Below are positions 1 through 10,382 of a stretch of DNA of 51,614 nucleotides, piece after piece (within the stretch, counting starts at the first letter, position 1; every line of letters begins with the position of its first letter). Below the pieces are notes generated by a model. The model was not told the origin of the DNA. It ran no database searches and saw only the letters and a program-made list of their open reading frames with translations. This stretch comes from Mycobacteriales bacterium. GTDB lineage: Bacteria; Actinomycetota; Actinomycetes; JAFAQI01. The translations under genes and the position numbers were made by a program. Location: contig DASZRO010000024.1 of the NCBI GenBank assembly GCA_035550055.1, forward strand, positions 1 through 51,614. Reading direction: 5' to 3'.

Positions 1-416
1 TACGTGCCGTGCCCAGTAGCGCCTGCGTAGCTGCCCGTCCCGCTGACCACGCGGTAGGTCCCGGTGTCATGCGCAGTAGCGGTACAGGTGGTGAGGTCGG
101 CACGCCAATGGAAGGGCACCACTGCCTTGATGAGCAGGGTGCCTCCGGGCAGCGACACATGCACGGGCACGGCCCCCTTCGCCTCATCATCGGCGCGTGC
201 GGTCCCCACACCGCGGATCGGTCCGGCCGCCTGAAACACGTCGACGAGATCTTTGTTGTTCAGGTTGCCGCTGTAGAGCGTGAAGTGCTCGGTCTGCGCG
301 CCGCCGCTCGCAGCCGCAGTCGCAGTCGCAGTCGCGGCCAACGTCGCGCTGAGTCCGCTCGCGACCGCAGCCGCGGCCAGCGTCCACCCGAGTCGCCGAT
401 TGTGTCGAAGCTTCAT
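1..416 (-). CDS. Secreted protein, C-terminus cut off by window edge
   Basis: The reading frame starts at an ATG preceded by a strong AGGAGGG ribosome site about 6 nt upstream and runs off the left edge without a stop, so only about 138 residues are visible. The first ~40 residues form a signal peptide: MKLRHNRR, then an Ala/Thr/Leu-rich stretch ending around ATAAASGG. The mature part contains the motif GTGSYAGATGHG, a glycine-rich turn pattern common in exported actinobacterial beta-barrel proteins of the dirigent/allene-oxide-cyclase-like type. That fold is an inference; no enzymatic residues can be assigned. It is divergent from the histidine kinase gene, with about 160 nt between starts. 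Confidence 0.7.
   Translation of the reverse strand, partial: MKLRHNRRLGWTLAAAAVASGLSATLAATATATAAASGGAQTEHFTLYSGNLNNKDLVDVFQAAGPIRGVGTARADDEAKGAVPVHVSLPGGTLLIKAVVPFHWRADLTTCTATAHDTGTYRVVSGTGSYAGATGHGT
315..332. repeat. Tandem hexamer CGCAGT x3
   Basis: Three exact copies of CGCAGT lie within the signal-peptide region of the truncated secreted protein gene and encode alternating Thr-Ala on the minus strand. This is a short slippage-prone repeat in the hydrophobic core of the signal peptide. Confidence 0.7.
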
Positions 417-574
417 AGTTGCCCTCCTGACGGTGCTTTGGGGCGCCGACGCTAGGCGGGGGTGAGGCGTCGACACATCACCCGCGACGCCGAACTTCGG
501 TACGCCGCGGGAGCACTCAGCCGTCTGTCTCAAGAGCGATGTGCGAAGCCGATTCGGCCAGTTAGCGTTTTGCC

Positions 575-1693
575 GTGCCCGCCTCGTCGCTCGACAAGCT
601 ACGTGGGTGGCCCCTCGATGTCGCGATCTCGATCGTGGTCGCCGGCGCCGCCGTATCGGAGGTACTGAGCAACCACCTGATCTCCCCCAAGGCCGCCGCC
701 CTCCCCTGCGAGCTCTTCACTGCGACCGTGCTCGCCGCGAGGCGGCGCTACCCACTGTCGACGGTCATCGCGGTGTCAGCGTCGGGTGCCGCGGAGGCGA
801 TTGGCGGCGTTCCGATCGACCAACCGTGGGTTCCGCTGGCCGCGATGATGATCGCGACTTACACGCTCGTGTCGCGCGCTCGGCTGGACCGCGCCGTCAT
901 CGGCTTGCTCTGCCTGGCGCTGGCCTTCGCCGTCCAGGTGATCGACCAGCACAAGGGCTTCGGCAACTTCGTATTCGGAGCCGCATTCGTACTCCCGATC
1001 TTTCTGATCGCGCGAACGATGCGAAAGCGCGAGGACCAAGCTGAGCTGGAGGCCCGTCAAAGCGAGGAGCTCGCAGTGGCAGCGGTCGAAGCGGAACGCC
1101 GCCGCATTGCGCGTGAGCTCCACGATGTGGTGTCGCACAGTGTCGGGGTGATGGTGCTGCAGGCAGGCGCCGCGCAGTCAGTCGTCGAGCGCGACCCCGC
1201 CAAGACCCGCGAGCTGCTCGAGTCGATCCGAGTCACCGGCCTAGCAGCCGTCAACGAGCTCGGGACTCTTCTGGCGCTGGTCCGAGCCGAGCCTTCGGAC
1301 GAGCTCACCCCGGCGCCGCGGCTGGCTGACCTCGGCCCGCTCGTCGAGCGCATGCGCGAGGCCGGCCTCGCCGTCGACCTCGACATCGCCGGATTGAACC
1401 GTTCACTACCCGCCGCCCTGGAGCTGTCCGCGTACCGGATCGTCCAGGAAGGCCTCACCAACGCGCTGAAGTACGCGGCCGGCTCAGCTGTACACGTCGC
1501 GGTCTCATGCACCGAGCACAGTTTGGAGATCGACGTGACCGACTCCGGGCGGCGGGGACCCCGAGCTCGAAGCGGCAACCGCCAGGGGCTCGTCGGCGTC
1601 AGCGAACGGGTCGCGGTGTTCGGCGGCCATGTACACGCTGGACCGGCGGGCGACGGGTGGGCACTGCGCGCTTCGCTGCCGCTCTCGTCATGA
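575..1693 (+). CDS. Sensor histidine kinase, NarL/DesK class
   Basis: A 372-residue two-component kinase. Residues ~12-148 are hydrophobic with about four membrane segments, so the sensor is probably intramembrane with little external loop. The dimerisation/phosphoacceptor helix is ERRRIARELHDVVSHSVGVM with His183, typical of HisKA_3. The HATPase_c domain follows: N-box VQEGLTNALKYA around 290-301 (Asn296), DSG at 323-325 and a GLVGVSERV glycine motif near 338. A GTG start is chosen because it precedes the first hydrophobic helix; no clear Shine-Dalgarno is visible. The stop overlaps the response regulator start (ATGA), so the two are translationally coupled. The stimulus cannot be deduced. 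Confidence 0.93.
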   Translation: MPASSLDKLRGWPLDVAISIVVAGAAVSEVLSNHLISPKAAALPCELFTATVLAARRRYPLSTVIAVSASGAAEAIGGVPIDQPWVPLAAMMIATYTLVSRARLDRAVIGLLCLALAFAVQVIDQHKGFGNFVFGAAFVLPIFLIARTMRKREDQAELEARQSEELAVAAVEAERRRIARELHDVVSHSVGVMVLQAGAAQSVVERDPAKTRELLESIRVTGLAAVNELGTLLALVRAEPSDELTPAPRLADLGPLVERMREAGLAVDLDIAGLNRSLPAALELSAYRIVQEGLTNALKYAAGSAVHVAVSCTEHSLEIDVTDSGRRGPRARSGNRQGLVGVSERVAVFGGHVHAGPAGDGWALRASLPLSS

Positions 1694-2343
1694 TCCGCGT
1701 TGTCATCGCCGACGACCAGGACGTCGTGCGTGCCGGGCTTCGGCTGATCCTCGAGGTTCACGACGACATCTGCGTCGTCGCCGAGGCGAACGACGGGTTG
1801 GTCGCAGTCGACCAGGTGCTCACCCACCAGCCAGACGTCGCCTTGCTCGACATTCGGATGCCCGGCATCGACGGCATCGAAGCGACCCGTCAGATCACGG
1901 CTGCGGGCGTCAAGTCCCGCGTTCTCATCCTGACGATGTACGGGCTCGAGGGCAACGTGTACGACGCGCTGCGCGCGGGAGCATCCGGCTTTCTGCTGAA
2001 GACCGACTCGCCGCAGCAGCTCGTCGACGGCGTACGCGTGATCGCGAGTGGTGACCAGATGCTTGCGCCCGCCGTGACCCGCGCGCTGGTGGAGCGGTTC
2101 GTCTCTGGGGCGCACCCAGATGCCACGGCCGAGTCGTTCGACCTCACCGACCGCGAGCTCGACGTGCTGCGGCTGGTCGCCAAAGGCCAGTCCAACGCCG
2201 AGATCGCGTCGGAGCTGTTGGTCAGCGAGGGCACCGTGAAGACTCACGTCGCGCGGATCCTCGCGAAGCTCGGGGTGCGGGACCGCACGCAAGCCGTCGT
2301 CCTTGCCTACGAGCGAGGGATCGTGCGGCCCGGCCAGGCGTGA
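1690..2343 (+). CDS. Response regulator, NarL/FixJ family
   Basis: A 217-residue DNA-binding regulator paired with the kinase upstream through a 4-nt ATGA overlap. The receiver domain has the acidic pair D8-D9 in IADDQ, phosphoacceptor Asp54 in ALLDIRMPG, Thr82 and Lys104 (FLLKTD). The C-terminal LuxR-type helix-turn-helix (~151-210) reads LTDRELDVLRLVAKGQ followed by SEGTVKTHVARILAKLGVRD. All canonical residues are present. It converges on clpB with only 12 nt between the stops. Target genes are unknown; the nearest candidate is the divergent secreted-protein gene. Confidence 0.95.
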   Translation: MIRVVIADDQDVVRAGLRLILEVHDDICVVAEANDGLVAVDQVLTHQPDVALLDIRMPGIDGIEATRQITAAGVKSRVLILTMYGLEGNVYDALRAGASGFLLKTDSPQQLVDGVRVIASGDQMLAPAVTRALVERFVSGAHPDATAESFDLTDRELDVLRLVAKGQSNAEIASELLVSEGTVKTHVARILAKLGVRDRTQAVVLAYERGIVRPGQA

Positions 2344-2355
2344 CCGAGTGCGACG

Positions 2356-4956
2356 TCAGACGGTCGCCTGCTGGGCCGCCTGCACGGCGAGTGCGCTCCG
2401 GTCGTCCGTGGTGTCAACCACCACCTGATCGCCGTCCCTGATCTCACCCGACAGCAGGCCCTTCGCGAGCTGATCACCGATCGCACTCTGGATCAGCCGG
2501 CGCAGTGGCCGGGCGCCGTAGACCGGGTCGAAGCCGGACAGCGCCAGCCACTCTCGCGCCGCGTCGGTGACGTCGAGGGTCAGCCGCCGGTCGGCAAGCC
2601 GCGCCGCGAGCCGGGCGACCTGGATGTCGACGATCGCGCCGAGCTGCTCGGTGCCCAACGAGTGGAACACCACGATGTCGTCGAGCCGGTTCAGGAACTC
2701 CGGCTTGAAGTGCGCCCGGGCAGCACCCAGCGCGGCTTCCCGCTTCGCGGCGTCGTCGAGCGCCGGATCGTTGATGAACGACGAGCCGATGTTCGACGTC
2801 AGCAGCAGGATGGCGTTGCGGAAGTCGACCGTACGTCCCTGGCCGTCGGTCAGCCGGCCGTCGTCGAGCACCTGTAGCAGCACGTCGAACACGTCCGGGT
2901 GCGCCTTCTCGACCTCGTCGAGCAACACGACGGTGTAGGGCCGCCGGCGCACCGCCTCGGTGAGCTGGCCGCCCTCGTCGTACCCGACGTAGCCGGGAGG
3001 CGCGCCGACCAGTCGGGCCACCGAGTGCTTCTCGGCGTACTCGCTCATGTCGATGCGGACCATCGCGCGCTCGTCGTCGAACAGGTACGACGCGAGCGCC
3101 TTCGCCAGCTCGGTCTTGCCGACACCGGTCGGGCCGAGGAACAGGAACGAACCGGTCGGGCGATCGGGGTCGGCGATGCCGGACCGCGCGCGGCGGACGG
3201 CGTCGGAGACCGCCTGCACCGCATCGTCCTGCCCGACCACACGAGCCTCGAGCGCGGACTCCATCCGCAGCAGCTTCTCGGTCTCACCTTCGAGCAGCCG
3301 CCCGGCCGGAATGCCGGTCCACGACGCGACCACCTCGGCGACGTCGTCGGGCCCGACCTCCTCCTTGACCATCGGCAGGACGGCGGCGTCCGCGGCTTGC
3401 TCTGCCGCCGCGGCGGACGCGAGCTCGGCCTCCGCCGCCGGGATCTCGCCGTAGAGCAATCGGCCCGCCGTCTCCAGGTCGCCGGCGCGCTGCGCCGACT
3501 CCGCCTGGGTGCGCAGCGCGTCGAGGCGCTGCTTCAAGTCACCGACCCGGTTGAGACCGGTCTTCTCCCGCTCCCATCGCGCGTTGAGCGCGGCGAGCTG
3601 CTCGTTCTTGTCGGCAAGCTCGGCGCGTAGCTTCTCGAGCCGCTCGCGCGAGGCGACGTCGTCCTCACGCTCGAGGGCCATCTCCTCCATGCGCAACCGG
3701 TCGACCGCGCGCTGGAGCTCGTCGATCTCCACCGGCCGCGAGTCGATCTCCATGCGTAGCCGCGACGCGGCCTCGTCGACGAGGTCGATCGCCTTGTCCG
3801 GCAGGAAGCGGGCGGTGATGTAACGGTTGGACAGCGTCGCCGCCGCGACCAGCGCCGCGTCGGTGATCTCCACCTTGTGATGCGCCTCGTAACGGCCCTT
3901 GAGTCCACGCAGGATCGCGATGGTGTCCTCGACGCTCGGCTCGCCGACCATGACGGGGGCGAAGCGCCGCTCGAGCGCCGGGTCCTTCTCGATCGACTCG
4001 CGGTACTCGTCGAGGGTCGTCGCGCCGATCAGCCGCAGCTCGCCACGAGCCAGCATCGGCTTGAGCATGTTGCCGGCGTCCATGGCGCCCTCGCCGGTCG
4101 CGCCGGCGCCGACGACGGTGTGCAGCTCGTCGATGAAGGTGACGACCTGTCCGTCGCTGTCCCTGATCTCGGCGAGGACGGCCTTGAGCCGCTCCTCGAA
4201 CTCGCCGCGGTACTTCGCGCCCGCGACCATCGCCGCCAGGTCGAGCGACACCAGACGCTTGCCGCGCAACGACTCCGGCACGTCGCCGGCGACGATGCGC
4301 TGCGCCAGACCTTCGACGACAGCGGTCTTGCCGACGCCCGGCTCGCCGATGAGCACGGGATTGTTCTTGGTACGCCGGGACAGCACCTGGATCACCCGGC
4401 GGATCTCGGTGTCGCGACCGATGACCGGGTCGAGCTTCCCGTCACGGGCGGCCGCCGTCAGGTCTACGCCGTACTTCTCCAAGGTCTGGTAGGTGCCCTC
4501 GGGCTCGGGGCTGGTGACCCGCGCCGACCCGCGCACGACGCTGAACGCATCCTGCAGCTGCGACGCGGAGGGGAGCAGGTCCGCGACCGGCGCGCCGCCG
4601 GCGGAGGCCAGCCCGACGACGAGGTGCTCGGTCGAGACGTACTCGTCGCCGAGGGACTTCGCCAGGTCGGCCGCGGCGTTGACGACGGCGATCGCCGGTC
4701 GCGACAGGCCAGGAGCGGCCACCGTCGAGCCGGTGGCGGAAGGCAGCCGGTCGAGTGCCGCGGCGACCTCGGCGGCGATCTTCGTCGGGTCACCGCCGGC
4801 CGCCTCGATCAGCGGGCGCGGTACGCCGTCAGCCGGGCCGAGCAGCGCCGACAGCAGGTGCAGCGGCTCGACATGCGGGTGGCCGGCCGCGGCCGCGGCC
4901 CCGACCGCGTCGCTGAGCGCCTGCTGGCTTCGCGTGGTGAATCGGTAGCTGTCCAT
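2356..4956 (-). CDS. clpB: ATP-dependent disaggregase ClpB (Hsp100)
   Basis: A hexameric AAA+ chaperone that extracts polypeptides from aggregates together with DnaK/DnaJ/GrpE. The start is set at the ATG of [11 protein letters not shown], matching ClpB N-termini and giving 866 residues, the usual length; 13 upstream in-frame residues are rejected. In order: Clp N-terminal repeats (~1-145), first AAA+ with Walker A GEPGVGKT (~204-211), Walker B FIDELH and pore segment [10 protein letters not shown], a charged coiled-coil middle domain (~405-510), then second AAA+ with Walker A GPTGVGKT (~608-615) and pore loop [13 protein letters not shown]. It lies 78 nt after hspR on the same strand. No HspR-type repeat is visible in that gap, so it is probably expressed as the last gene of the dnaK operon, although in many actinobacteria clpB is a separate unit. 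Confidence 0.97.
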   Translation of the reverse strand: MDSYRFTTRSQQALSDAVGAAAAAGHPHVEPLHLLSALLGPADGVPRPLIEAAGGDPTKIAAEVAAALDRLPSATGSTVAAPGLSRPAIAVVNAAADLAKSLGDEYVSTEHLVVGLASAGGAPVADLLPSASQLQDAFSVVRGSARVTSPEPEGTYQTLEKYGVDLTAAARDGKLDPVIGRDTEIRRVIQVLSRRTKNNPVLIGEPGVGKTAVVEGLAQRIVAGDVPESLRGKRLVSLDLAAMVAGAKYRGEFEERLKAVLAEIRDSDGQVVTFIDELHTVVGAGATGEGAMDAGNMLKPMLARGELRLIGATTLDEYRESIEKDPALERRFAPVMVGEPSVEDTIAILRGLKGRYEAHHKVEITDAALVAAATLSNRYITARFLPDKAIDLVDEAASRLRMEIDSRPVEIDELQRAVDRLRMEEMALEREDDVASRERLEKLRAELADKNEQLAALNARWEREKTGLNRVGDLKQRLDALRTQAESAQRAGDLETAGRLLYGEIPAAEAELASAAAAEQAADAAVLPMVKEEVGPDDVAEVVASWTGIPAGRLLEGETEKLLRMESALEARVVGQDDAVQAVSDAVRRARSGIADPDRPTGSFLFLGPTGVGKTELAKALASYLFDDERAMVRIDMSEYAEKHSVARLVGAPPGYVGYDEGGQLTEAVRRRPYTVVLLDEVEKAHPDVFDVLLQVLDDGRLTDGQGRTVDFRNAILLLTSNIGSSFINDPALDDAAKREAALGAARAHFKPEFLNRLDDIVVFHSLGTEQLGAIVDIQVARLAARLADRRLTLDVTDAAREWLALSGFDPVYGARPLRRLIQSAIGDQLAKGLLSGEIRDGDQVVVDTTDDRSALAVQAAQQATV

Positions 4957-5034
4957 CACAGTCCATTTCGCGTGATCGTGGTGTTGTGGCCGCAACCGCC
5001 GGGCGAGTGGGTCGACAACGCCGCGATCGCGGGG

Positions 5035-5469
5035 TCAGCGGGGTGGTTGGGGGCGCCAGACGACCACGTCCGGCGGGGTGAACGGGACCAGGTCGCGGCG
5101 GTAGGAGCGGTGTACGGCCTGCTCCCGACGGGCGATCTCGCCGTGCAACGCCTCGACCTCGGCGAGCACCTCGGCCAGTCGCTGCTGCAGTGCGGAGACG
5201 TGTTGCTCGAGCTCGAGGATTCGCTTCACGCCCGCGAGGTTGATGCCCTCGTCCTGCGAGAGACGTTGGACCTCGCGCAACATCGCGATGTCACGCGCCG
5301 AGTAGCGCCGACCCCGGCCGCTGGTCCGGCCGGGGGAGACCAGCCCGATGCGGTCGTAGGTGCGCAGCGTCTGCGGGTGCATCCCAGCAAGCGTTGCGGC
5401 GACCGAGATCACGAACACGGGTGCGTCGTCCGCGACGTTTCCCGCGACGAAGCCGAAGTCGTCAGCCAT
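5035..5469 (-). CDS. hspR: Heat-shock repressor HspR (MerR family)
   Basis: A 144-residue autoregulatory repressor of the dnaK operon. The start is the ATG of MADDFGF, because a perfect GAGGAGG ribosome site sits 6 nt upstream and it overlaps the dnaJ stop by 8 nt. The MerR-type winged helix (~20-90) includes ISVAATLAGMHPQTLRTYDR followed by the wing residues GRGRRYSARDIAMLREV. A coiled coil follows (LEQHVSALQQRLAEVLAEVE, ~88-120). The C-terminal tail VPFTPPDVVVWRPQPPR is proline-rich. In known actinobacterial systems HspR binds HAIR inverted repeats with DnaK as co-repressor. Two HAIR-like sites occur upstream of dnaK here, so the feedback loop is likely intact. Confidence 0.95.
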   Translation of the reverse strand: MADDFGFVAGNVADDAPVFVISVAATLAGMHPQTLRTYDRIGLVSPGRTSGRGRRYSARDIAMLREVQRLSQDEGINLAGVKRILELEQHVSALQQRLAEVLAEVEALHGEIARREQAVHRSYRRDLVPFTPPDVVVWRPQPPR

Positions 5470-6655
5470 GGTTCGCCTCCTCGTTTGCTGAGGTTGTCGC
5501 CGCGCCCGCCATCGACTCGAGGTGGGCGCGTGGGTTGTCGGGAACGGCCGCGGCGTACGCCTCGAGCGCGGCCTTAGCCTCGTCGCTGAGCTGAGCCGGT
5601 ACGGCGACGTCGACCGTGACGAGCAGGTCACCCTTGGAACCGTCGCGGCGAGTGACACCTTTGCCGCGCACCCGCAGCACCCGGCCGCTGGCGGTGCCGG
5701 CGGGGATCTTCACCGTCACGGGTGGCCCGTCGAGGGTCGGCACCTTGACCGTGGTGCCGAGCGCGGCCTCCGGGAAGGTGACCGGGACGGTCAGCGTCAG
5801 GTTGTCGCCCTTGCGCCCGAACAGCTCGTGCGTGCCGACGTGGACCAAGACGATCAGGTCCCCGGCCGGGCCACCTCGTTCACCAGGCTCGCCCTTGCCC
5901 TTGAGCCGGATCTTCTTGCCGTCGGCGACCCCGGCCGGGATCCGAGCCCGCAGCGTGCGGGTCGTGATCGCTTCCCCGGTGCCGGAGCACGTCGGGCACG
6001 GGTCGTCGATCAGCAGCCCGCGGCCGCGGCACTCGCGGCACGGCTGACCGAGTACGGCGAAACCACCCTGGTTGGTCGACTCCATCCCGGTGCCGGAGCA
6101 GCGGGGGCAGACCCGGGTCGCCGTACCCGGCTTGGCGCCGGAGCCACGGCAAGTCGGACAGCTGTGCGGACCGGAGATCGTCAGCGGCAGCGTGACGCCG
6201 GCCGCGGCATCGGTGAACGACAGCGTGACCTCGGCCTCGACGTCGCCACCGCGACGCGGCGCGGCCGACCTGGCCCGGCCACCGCCGAACAGCCCCCCGA
6301 AGAGGTCGCCGAGCCCACCGGCGCCGCCCCCTGCGCCGCCGAAGAGGTCGCCCAGGTCGAACGTCGTCGCGCCGCCGGGCCCGGGTCGGCCGGCACCGGG
6401 CGGCATCCGAAAGCCGCCGTTCGCGAACAGCGCGCGGGCCTCGTCGTACTCCTTGCGCTTGGTCGCGTCGGAGAGAACGTCGTAGGCCTCGGAGATCTCC
6501 TTGAACTTCTCCTCCGCCTTCGCGTCGCCGGCGTTGGCGTCGGGGTGGTGGGTGCGCGCCAGCTTGCGGTAGGCCTTCTTGATGTCGGCCGCCGAGGCGT
6601 CCTTCGGGACGCCGAGCATGGCGTAGTAGTCCTTCTCGAAGTCACGAGAACTCAT
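5462..6655 (-). CDS. dnaJ: Chaperone DnaJ (type I Hsp40)
   Basis: A 397-residue co-chaperone that delivers substrates to DnaK and stimulates its ATPase. The N-terminal J-domain (KDYYAMLGVPKDASAADIKK) carries the obligatory HPD motif near residue 37. A Gly/Phe-rich linker (FGGAGGGAGGLGDLFGGLFG) follows, then four CxxCxGxG zinc-finger repeats: CPTCRGSG, CPRCSGTG, CRECRGRG and CPTCSGTG. C-terminal substrate-binding beta domains complete the type I layout. The ATG is preceded by AAGGAGGG. The gene follows grpE by about 41 nt and overlaps hspR by 8 nt, the conserved actinobacterial order. The presence of hspR directly behind it indicates the dnaJ1 paralogue. Confidence 0.97.
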   Translation of the reverse strand: MSSRDFEKDYYAMLGVPKDASAADIKKAYRKLARTHHPDANAGDAKAEEKFKEISEAYDVLSDATKRKEYDEARALFANGGFRMPPGAGRPGPGGATTFDLGDLFGGAGGGAGGLGDLFGGLFGGGRARSAAPRRGGDVEAEVTLSFTDAAAGVTLPLTISGPHSCPTCRGSGAKPGTATRVCPRCSGTGMESTNQGGFAVLGQPCRECRGRGLLIDDPCPTCSGTGEAITTRTLRARIPAGVADGKKIRLKGKGEPGERGGPAGDLIVLVHVGTHELFGRKGDNLTLTVPVTFPEAALGTTVKVPTLDGPPVTVKIPAGTASGRVLRVRGKGVTRRDGSKGDLLVTVDVAVPAQLSDEAKAALEAYAAAVPDNPRAHLESMAGAATTSANEEANHG

Positions 6656-6696
6656 GCCGGCGTCCCTCCTTCCTCATCGTTGGTGGTGGTCGTCGA

Positions 6697-7304
6697 TCAC
6701 TCCGGCTGCGCGTCGGGTGCGGCCGGGGTGGCGGTGTCGGGCTCGAGTACGGCGACCCGCGCCGGGCGGAGCACTCGCTCGCCGACCCGGTAACCGGGCT
6801 GGTAGATCTCCGAGCACACCGGCTCGCTGACCTCACCGGACAGGCCGTGGGTGAGCGCCTCGTGGATGGTCGGGTCGAACGGCTCGCCGGCGTCGCCGAA
6901 TCGGGACAACCCGAGCTTGGTCAACGTGGCGTCCAAGCCGTCGGCCACCAGCGCGAACCCGCCGGTGACCTCGCCGTGGGCACGAGCGCGGTCGAGGTCG
7001 TCGAGTACCGGGAGCAGGCCGATCATCACCGACGCGAGCGCGGCCTCACCGACCGCCTGCCGGTCGCGCTCGACGCGACGCCGGTAGTTGGCGTACTCCG
7101 CCTGCACCCGCTGGAGGTCAGCGGTGAGCTCGGCGGTCAGGTCGTCGCCACCGGCGGCCGGTGCCTCGGGTTCACCCGACGCGGCGGGCGCCGCCAGGTC
7201 CGGGATCTCGGCGCGACGCTCGCCCGTGGCGGGATCGAAGCGACGCTTGTCCCGGACGACGGGGGCCTCGCCCTCGCCGTCCGGGGCAGCGCTGAACTCT
7301 TCGC

Positions 7305-7308
<4 letters not shown>
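6697..7308 (-). CDS. grpE: Nucleotide exchange factor GrpE
   Basis: A 203-residue homodimeric factor that releases ADP from DnaK. An acidic, low-complexity N-terminus (~1-55) precedes a long helix ([20 protein letters not shown]) and the conserved segment [15 protein letters not shown]. The C-terminal beta domain contains [14 protein letters not shown] and [19 protein letters not shown], both typical of GrpE. The GTG start overlaps the dnaK stop by 4 nt (GTGA), so the two are translationally coupled. The C-terminus after VAVLEP is a short Ala/Pro-rich tail. Confidence 0.96.
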
Positions 7309-9152
<1,844 letters not shown>

Positions 9153-9198
9153 GTGCGTGCTCCTTCTTCCGTGCCCTCTGGGCTGCGTCCGTCTCAGG

Positions 9199-9217
9199 TT
9201 GAGCCGGTCTCGCTCAG
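9199..9217. promoter_or_regulatory. HAIR-like operator, proximal to dnaK
   Basis: The site reads TTGAGC-N7-GCTCAG, an inverted repeat with one mismatch to the HspR-associated inverted repeat (consensus CTTGAGT-N7-ACTCAAG in other actinobacteria). It lies about 47-65 nt upstream of the dnaK start, where bound HspR would block transcription. Assignment is by consensus and by the presence of hspR in the operon. Confidence 0.75.
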
Positions 9218-9250
9218 GTTAACCGTGAGGAGGGGCGTTGTCATTCCGGA

Positions 9251-9269
9251 TTGAGCGGATTCGGCTCAA
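9251..9269. promoter_or_regulatory. HAIR-like operator, distal to dnaK
   Basis: TTGAGC-N7-GCTCAA is a perfect inverted repeat with the 7-nt spacer of known HAIR sites. It lies about 99-117 nt upstream of the dnaK start and is 52 nt centre-to-centre from the proximal site, close to five helical turns. Two sites with this spacing favour cooperative or looped binding of HspR. Confidence 0.8.
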
Positions 9270-9331
9270 CTTTTTTCTGGACGCAGGCTGAATGCCCCTT
9301 GCGACCCGCATTCATGCAGGTCAGCAGGGGT

Positions 9332-9352
9332 GACTCCGCTGGCAGCGGGGTC
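9332..9352 (-). terminator. Hairpin after the methyltransferase gene
   Basis: A 10-bp stem with one G-T pair (GACTCCGCTG / CAGCGGGGTC, apex at 9342) lies a few nt beyond the stop codon of the minus-strand methyltransferase and upstream of the dnaK promoter. No U-run follows, so it would be a U-poor terminator of the kind common in high-GC actinobacteria. Confidence 0.45.
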
Positions 9353-9358
9353 GGAGCC

Positions 9359-10144
9359 CTACGCGGCGAGGTTCTCGCGCAGGTCGTCCGGCGTCACGAC
9401 GATGTCCGGGGAGTAGGTGATCGCCCCGATCCCGAAGCCGCGCTGGTTGACCGGGTCGGCGATGAACTCCCGCGACGGGTAGCGGTCACGCACCAGCCGC
9501 CACATGACGGGGACCCCGCCGGCGTAGGCGTTGTTGACCTCGCCGAGCTCACGGCCGTCGGTCTGGATGTCGTGGAAGGCGATGATCCCGCCCGGACGCA
9601 CCAGGTGGCGGTAGGTCAGGAAGTCCGAGCGCACGCCTTCGAAGCTGTGGTCGCCGTCGATGAACAGCAGGTCGAGCAGCTCACCACCGAGCAGGCGTTC
9701 GACCGCCGCGAGGGTCTTCGGGTCGGTCGTGGAGCCGTTCAGGTAGCTCAGCCGCTGGCCGGCCGGCGCCAGCAGACGCAACGGGCCCCGGTTGCAGACG
9801 TGCAGGTCGACGCCGATCACCTGCTCGGCGGGCAGCACCTGCGACATGATCAGGTTGTTGCCGCCGTACTGCGTGCCGAGCTCGCAGACCCGCCGCGGCG
9901 CACTCTGCGCGGCGTACTCGAAGAAGCCCACCGCTTCCACGTCGCGCTGGACCGCACCCGGCGGCAGATGGCGCCGCCCGAAGTCCAGCCAGTCCTGCAC
10001 GCTCACGCACTTCGTGGCGTCGGCCCGCATCCGGCGGCGACGCTGCGGATCGAGCGTCAGCCGCAGTCCGGCGACCGCGTCGATGACCGCGGGCGGCAAG
10101 GTGTGCCTCAACCGTCCGGCGACCCGCGCAGAGAGCCCGCCCAT
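9359..10144 (-). CDS. Class I SAM-dependent methyltransferase (Methyltransf_24/CmcI-like)
   Basis: A 261-residue protein. After a basic N-terminal region (~1-80), the Rossmann SAM-binding core reads RVCELGTQYGGNNLIM, then VIGVDLHVCN, then LLFIDGDHSFEGVRSDFL and HLVRPGGIIAFHDI. The acidic pair in FIDGDHS and the late FHD are characteristic of the CmcI/rhamnosyl O-methyltransferase-like group, which bind a divalent metal. Substrates of this group are often sugars or secondary metabolites; the substrate here is unknown. It is monocistronic and sits upstream of the dnaK control region on the same strand, separated by a hairpin. A related protein with the same fold lies at 47745-48398. Confidence 0.85.
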   Translation of the reverse strand: MGGLSARVAGRLRHTLPPAVIDAVAGLRLTLDPQRRRRMRADATKCVSVQDWLDFGRRHLPPGAVQRDVEAVGFFEYAAQSAPRRVCELGTQYGGNNLIMSQVLPAEQVIGVDLHVCNRGPLRLLAPAGQRLSYLNGSTTDPKTLAAVERLLGGELLDLLFIDGDHSFEGVRSDFLTYRHLVRPGGIIAFHDIQTDGRELGEVNNAYAGGVPVMWRLVRDRYPSREFIADPVNQRGFGIGAITYSPDIVVTPDDLRENLAA

Positions 10145-10192
10145 CGCGCGCGAATCTAACAGTGGATGGCCCTGCGGCGTACCGTTTGCGGT

Positions 10193-10339
10193 GTGTTGGG
10201 ACGCCTCCAGGACAGGCGCGGCGAGCCCGCTCTACGGACCCGGGCGACGGCCGCGCTGGTGATCGTCGGGCTGATCGTGCTGACCGCGCCCCTGGTTGTG
10301 ATCCCGGTGATCGGGTGGGTCACCCACCAGTTGCTCTAG
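10193..10339 (+). CDS. Small single-pass membrane protein, 48 aa
   Basis: GTG start MLGRLQDRRGEPALRTRATA, then one hydrophobic helix ALVIVGLIVLTAPLVVIPVI and a short tail ending in HQLL and a TAG. The arrangement (basic N-terminus, ~20-residue hydrophobic stretch) and strongly GC-biased third codon positions argue for a real gene. No clear ribosome site is visible and the function is unknown. It lies 43 nt upstream of etfD on the same strand and divergent from the methyltransferase gene, so it may be co-transcribed with etfD. Confidence 0.45.
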   Translation: MLGRLQDRRGEPALRTRATAALVIVGLIVLTAPLVVIPVIGWVTHQLL

Positions 10340-10382
10340 CCAGGCCCGCCAGATCGATCCGGCAGATAAGTAAAGTGCGCAG

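Noticed and set aside
466-491. Inverted repeat GGCGTCG-N12-CGACGCC between the secreted-protein and kinase genes
   Set aside because: 7-bp GC-only arms are expected by chance at this GC content; there is no supporting position or consensus.
5021-5032. 12-bp palindrome CCGCGATCGCGG after hspR
   Set aside because: Too short and GC-biased to call a site or terminator on its own; mentioned only in the clpB finding.
3877-5577. Long plus-strand open frame opposite clpB/hspR (566 codons)
   Set aside because: It is antisense to two unmistakable genes, with Asp/Arg/Leu/Val-biased composition typical of a GC-driven shadow frame and no recognisable domain.
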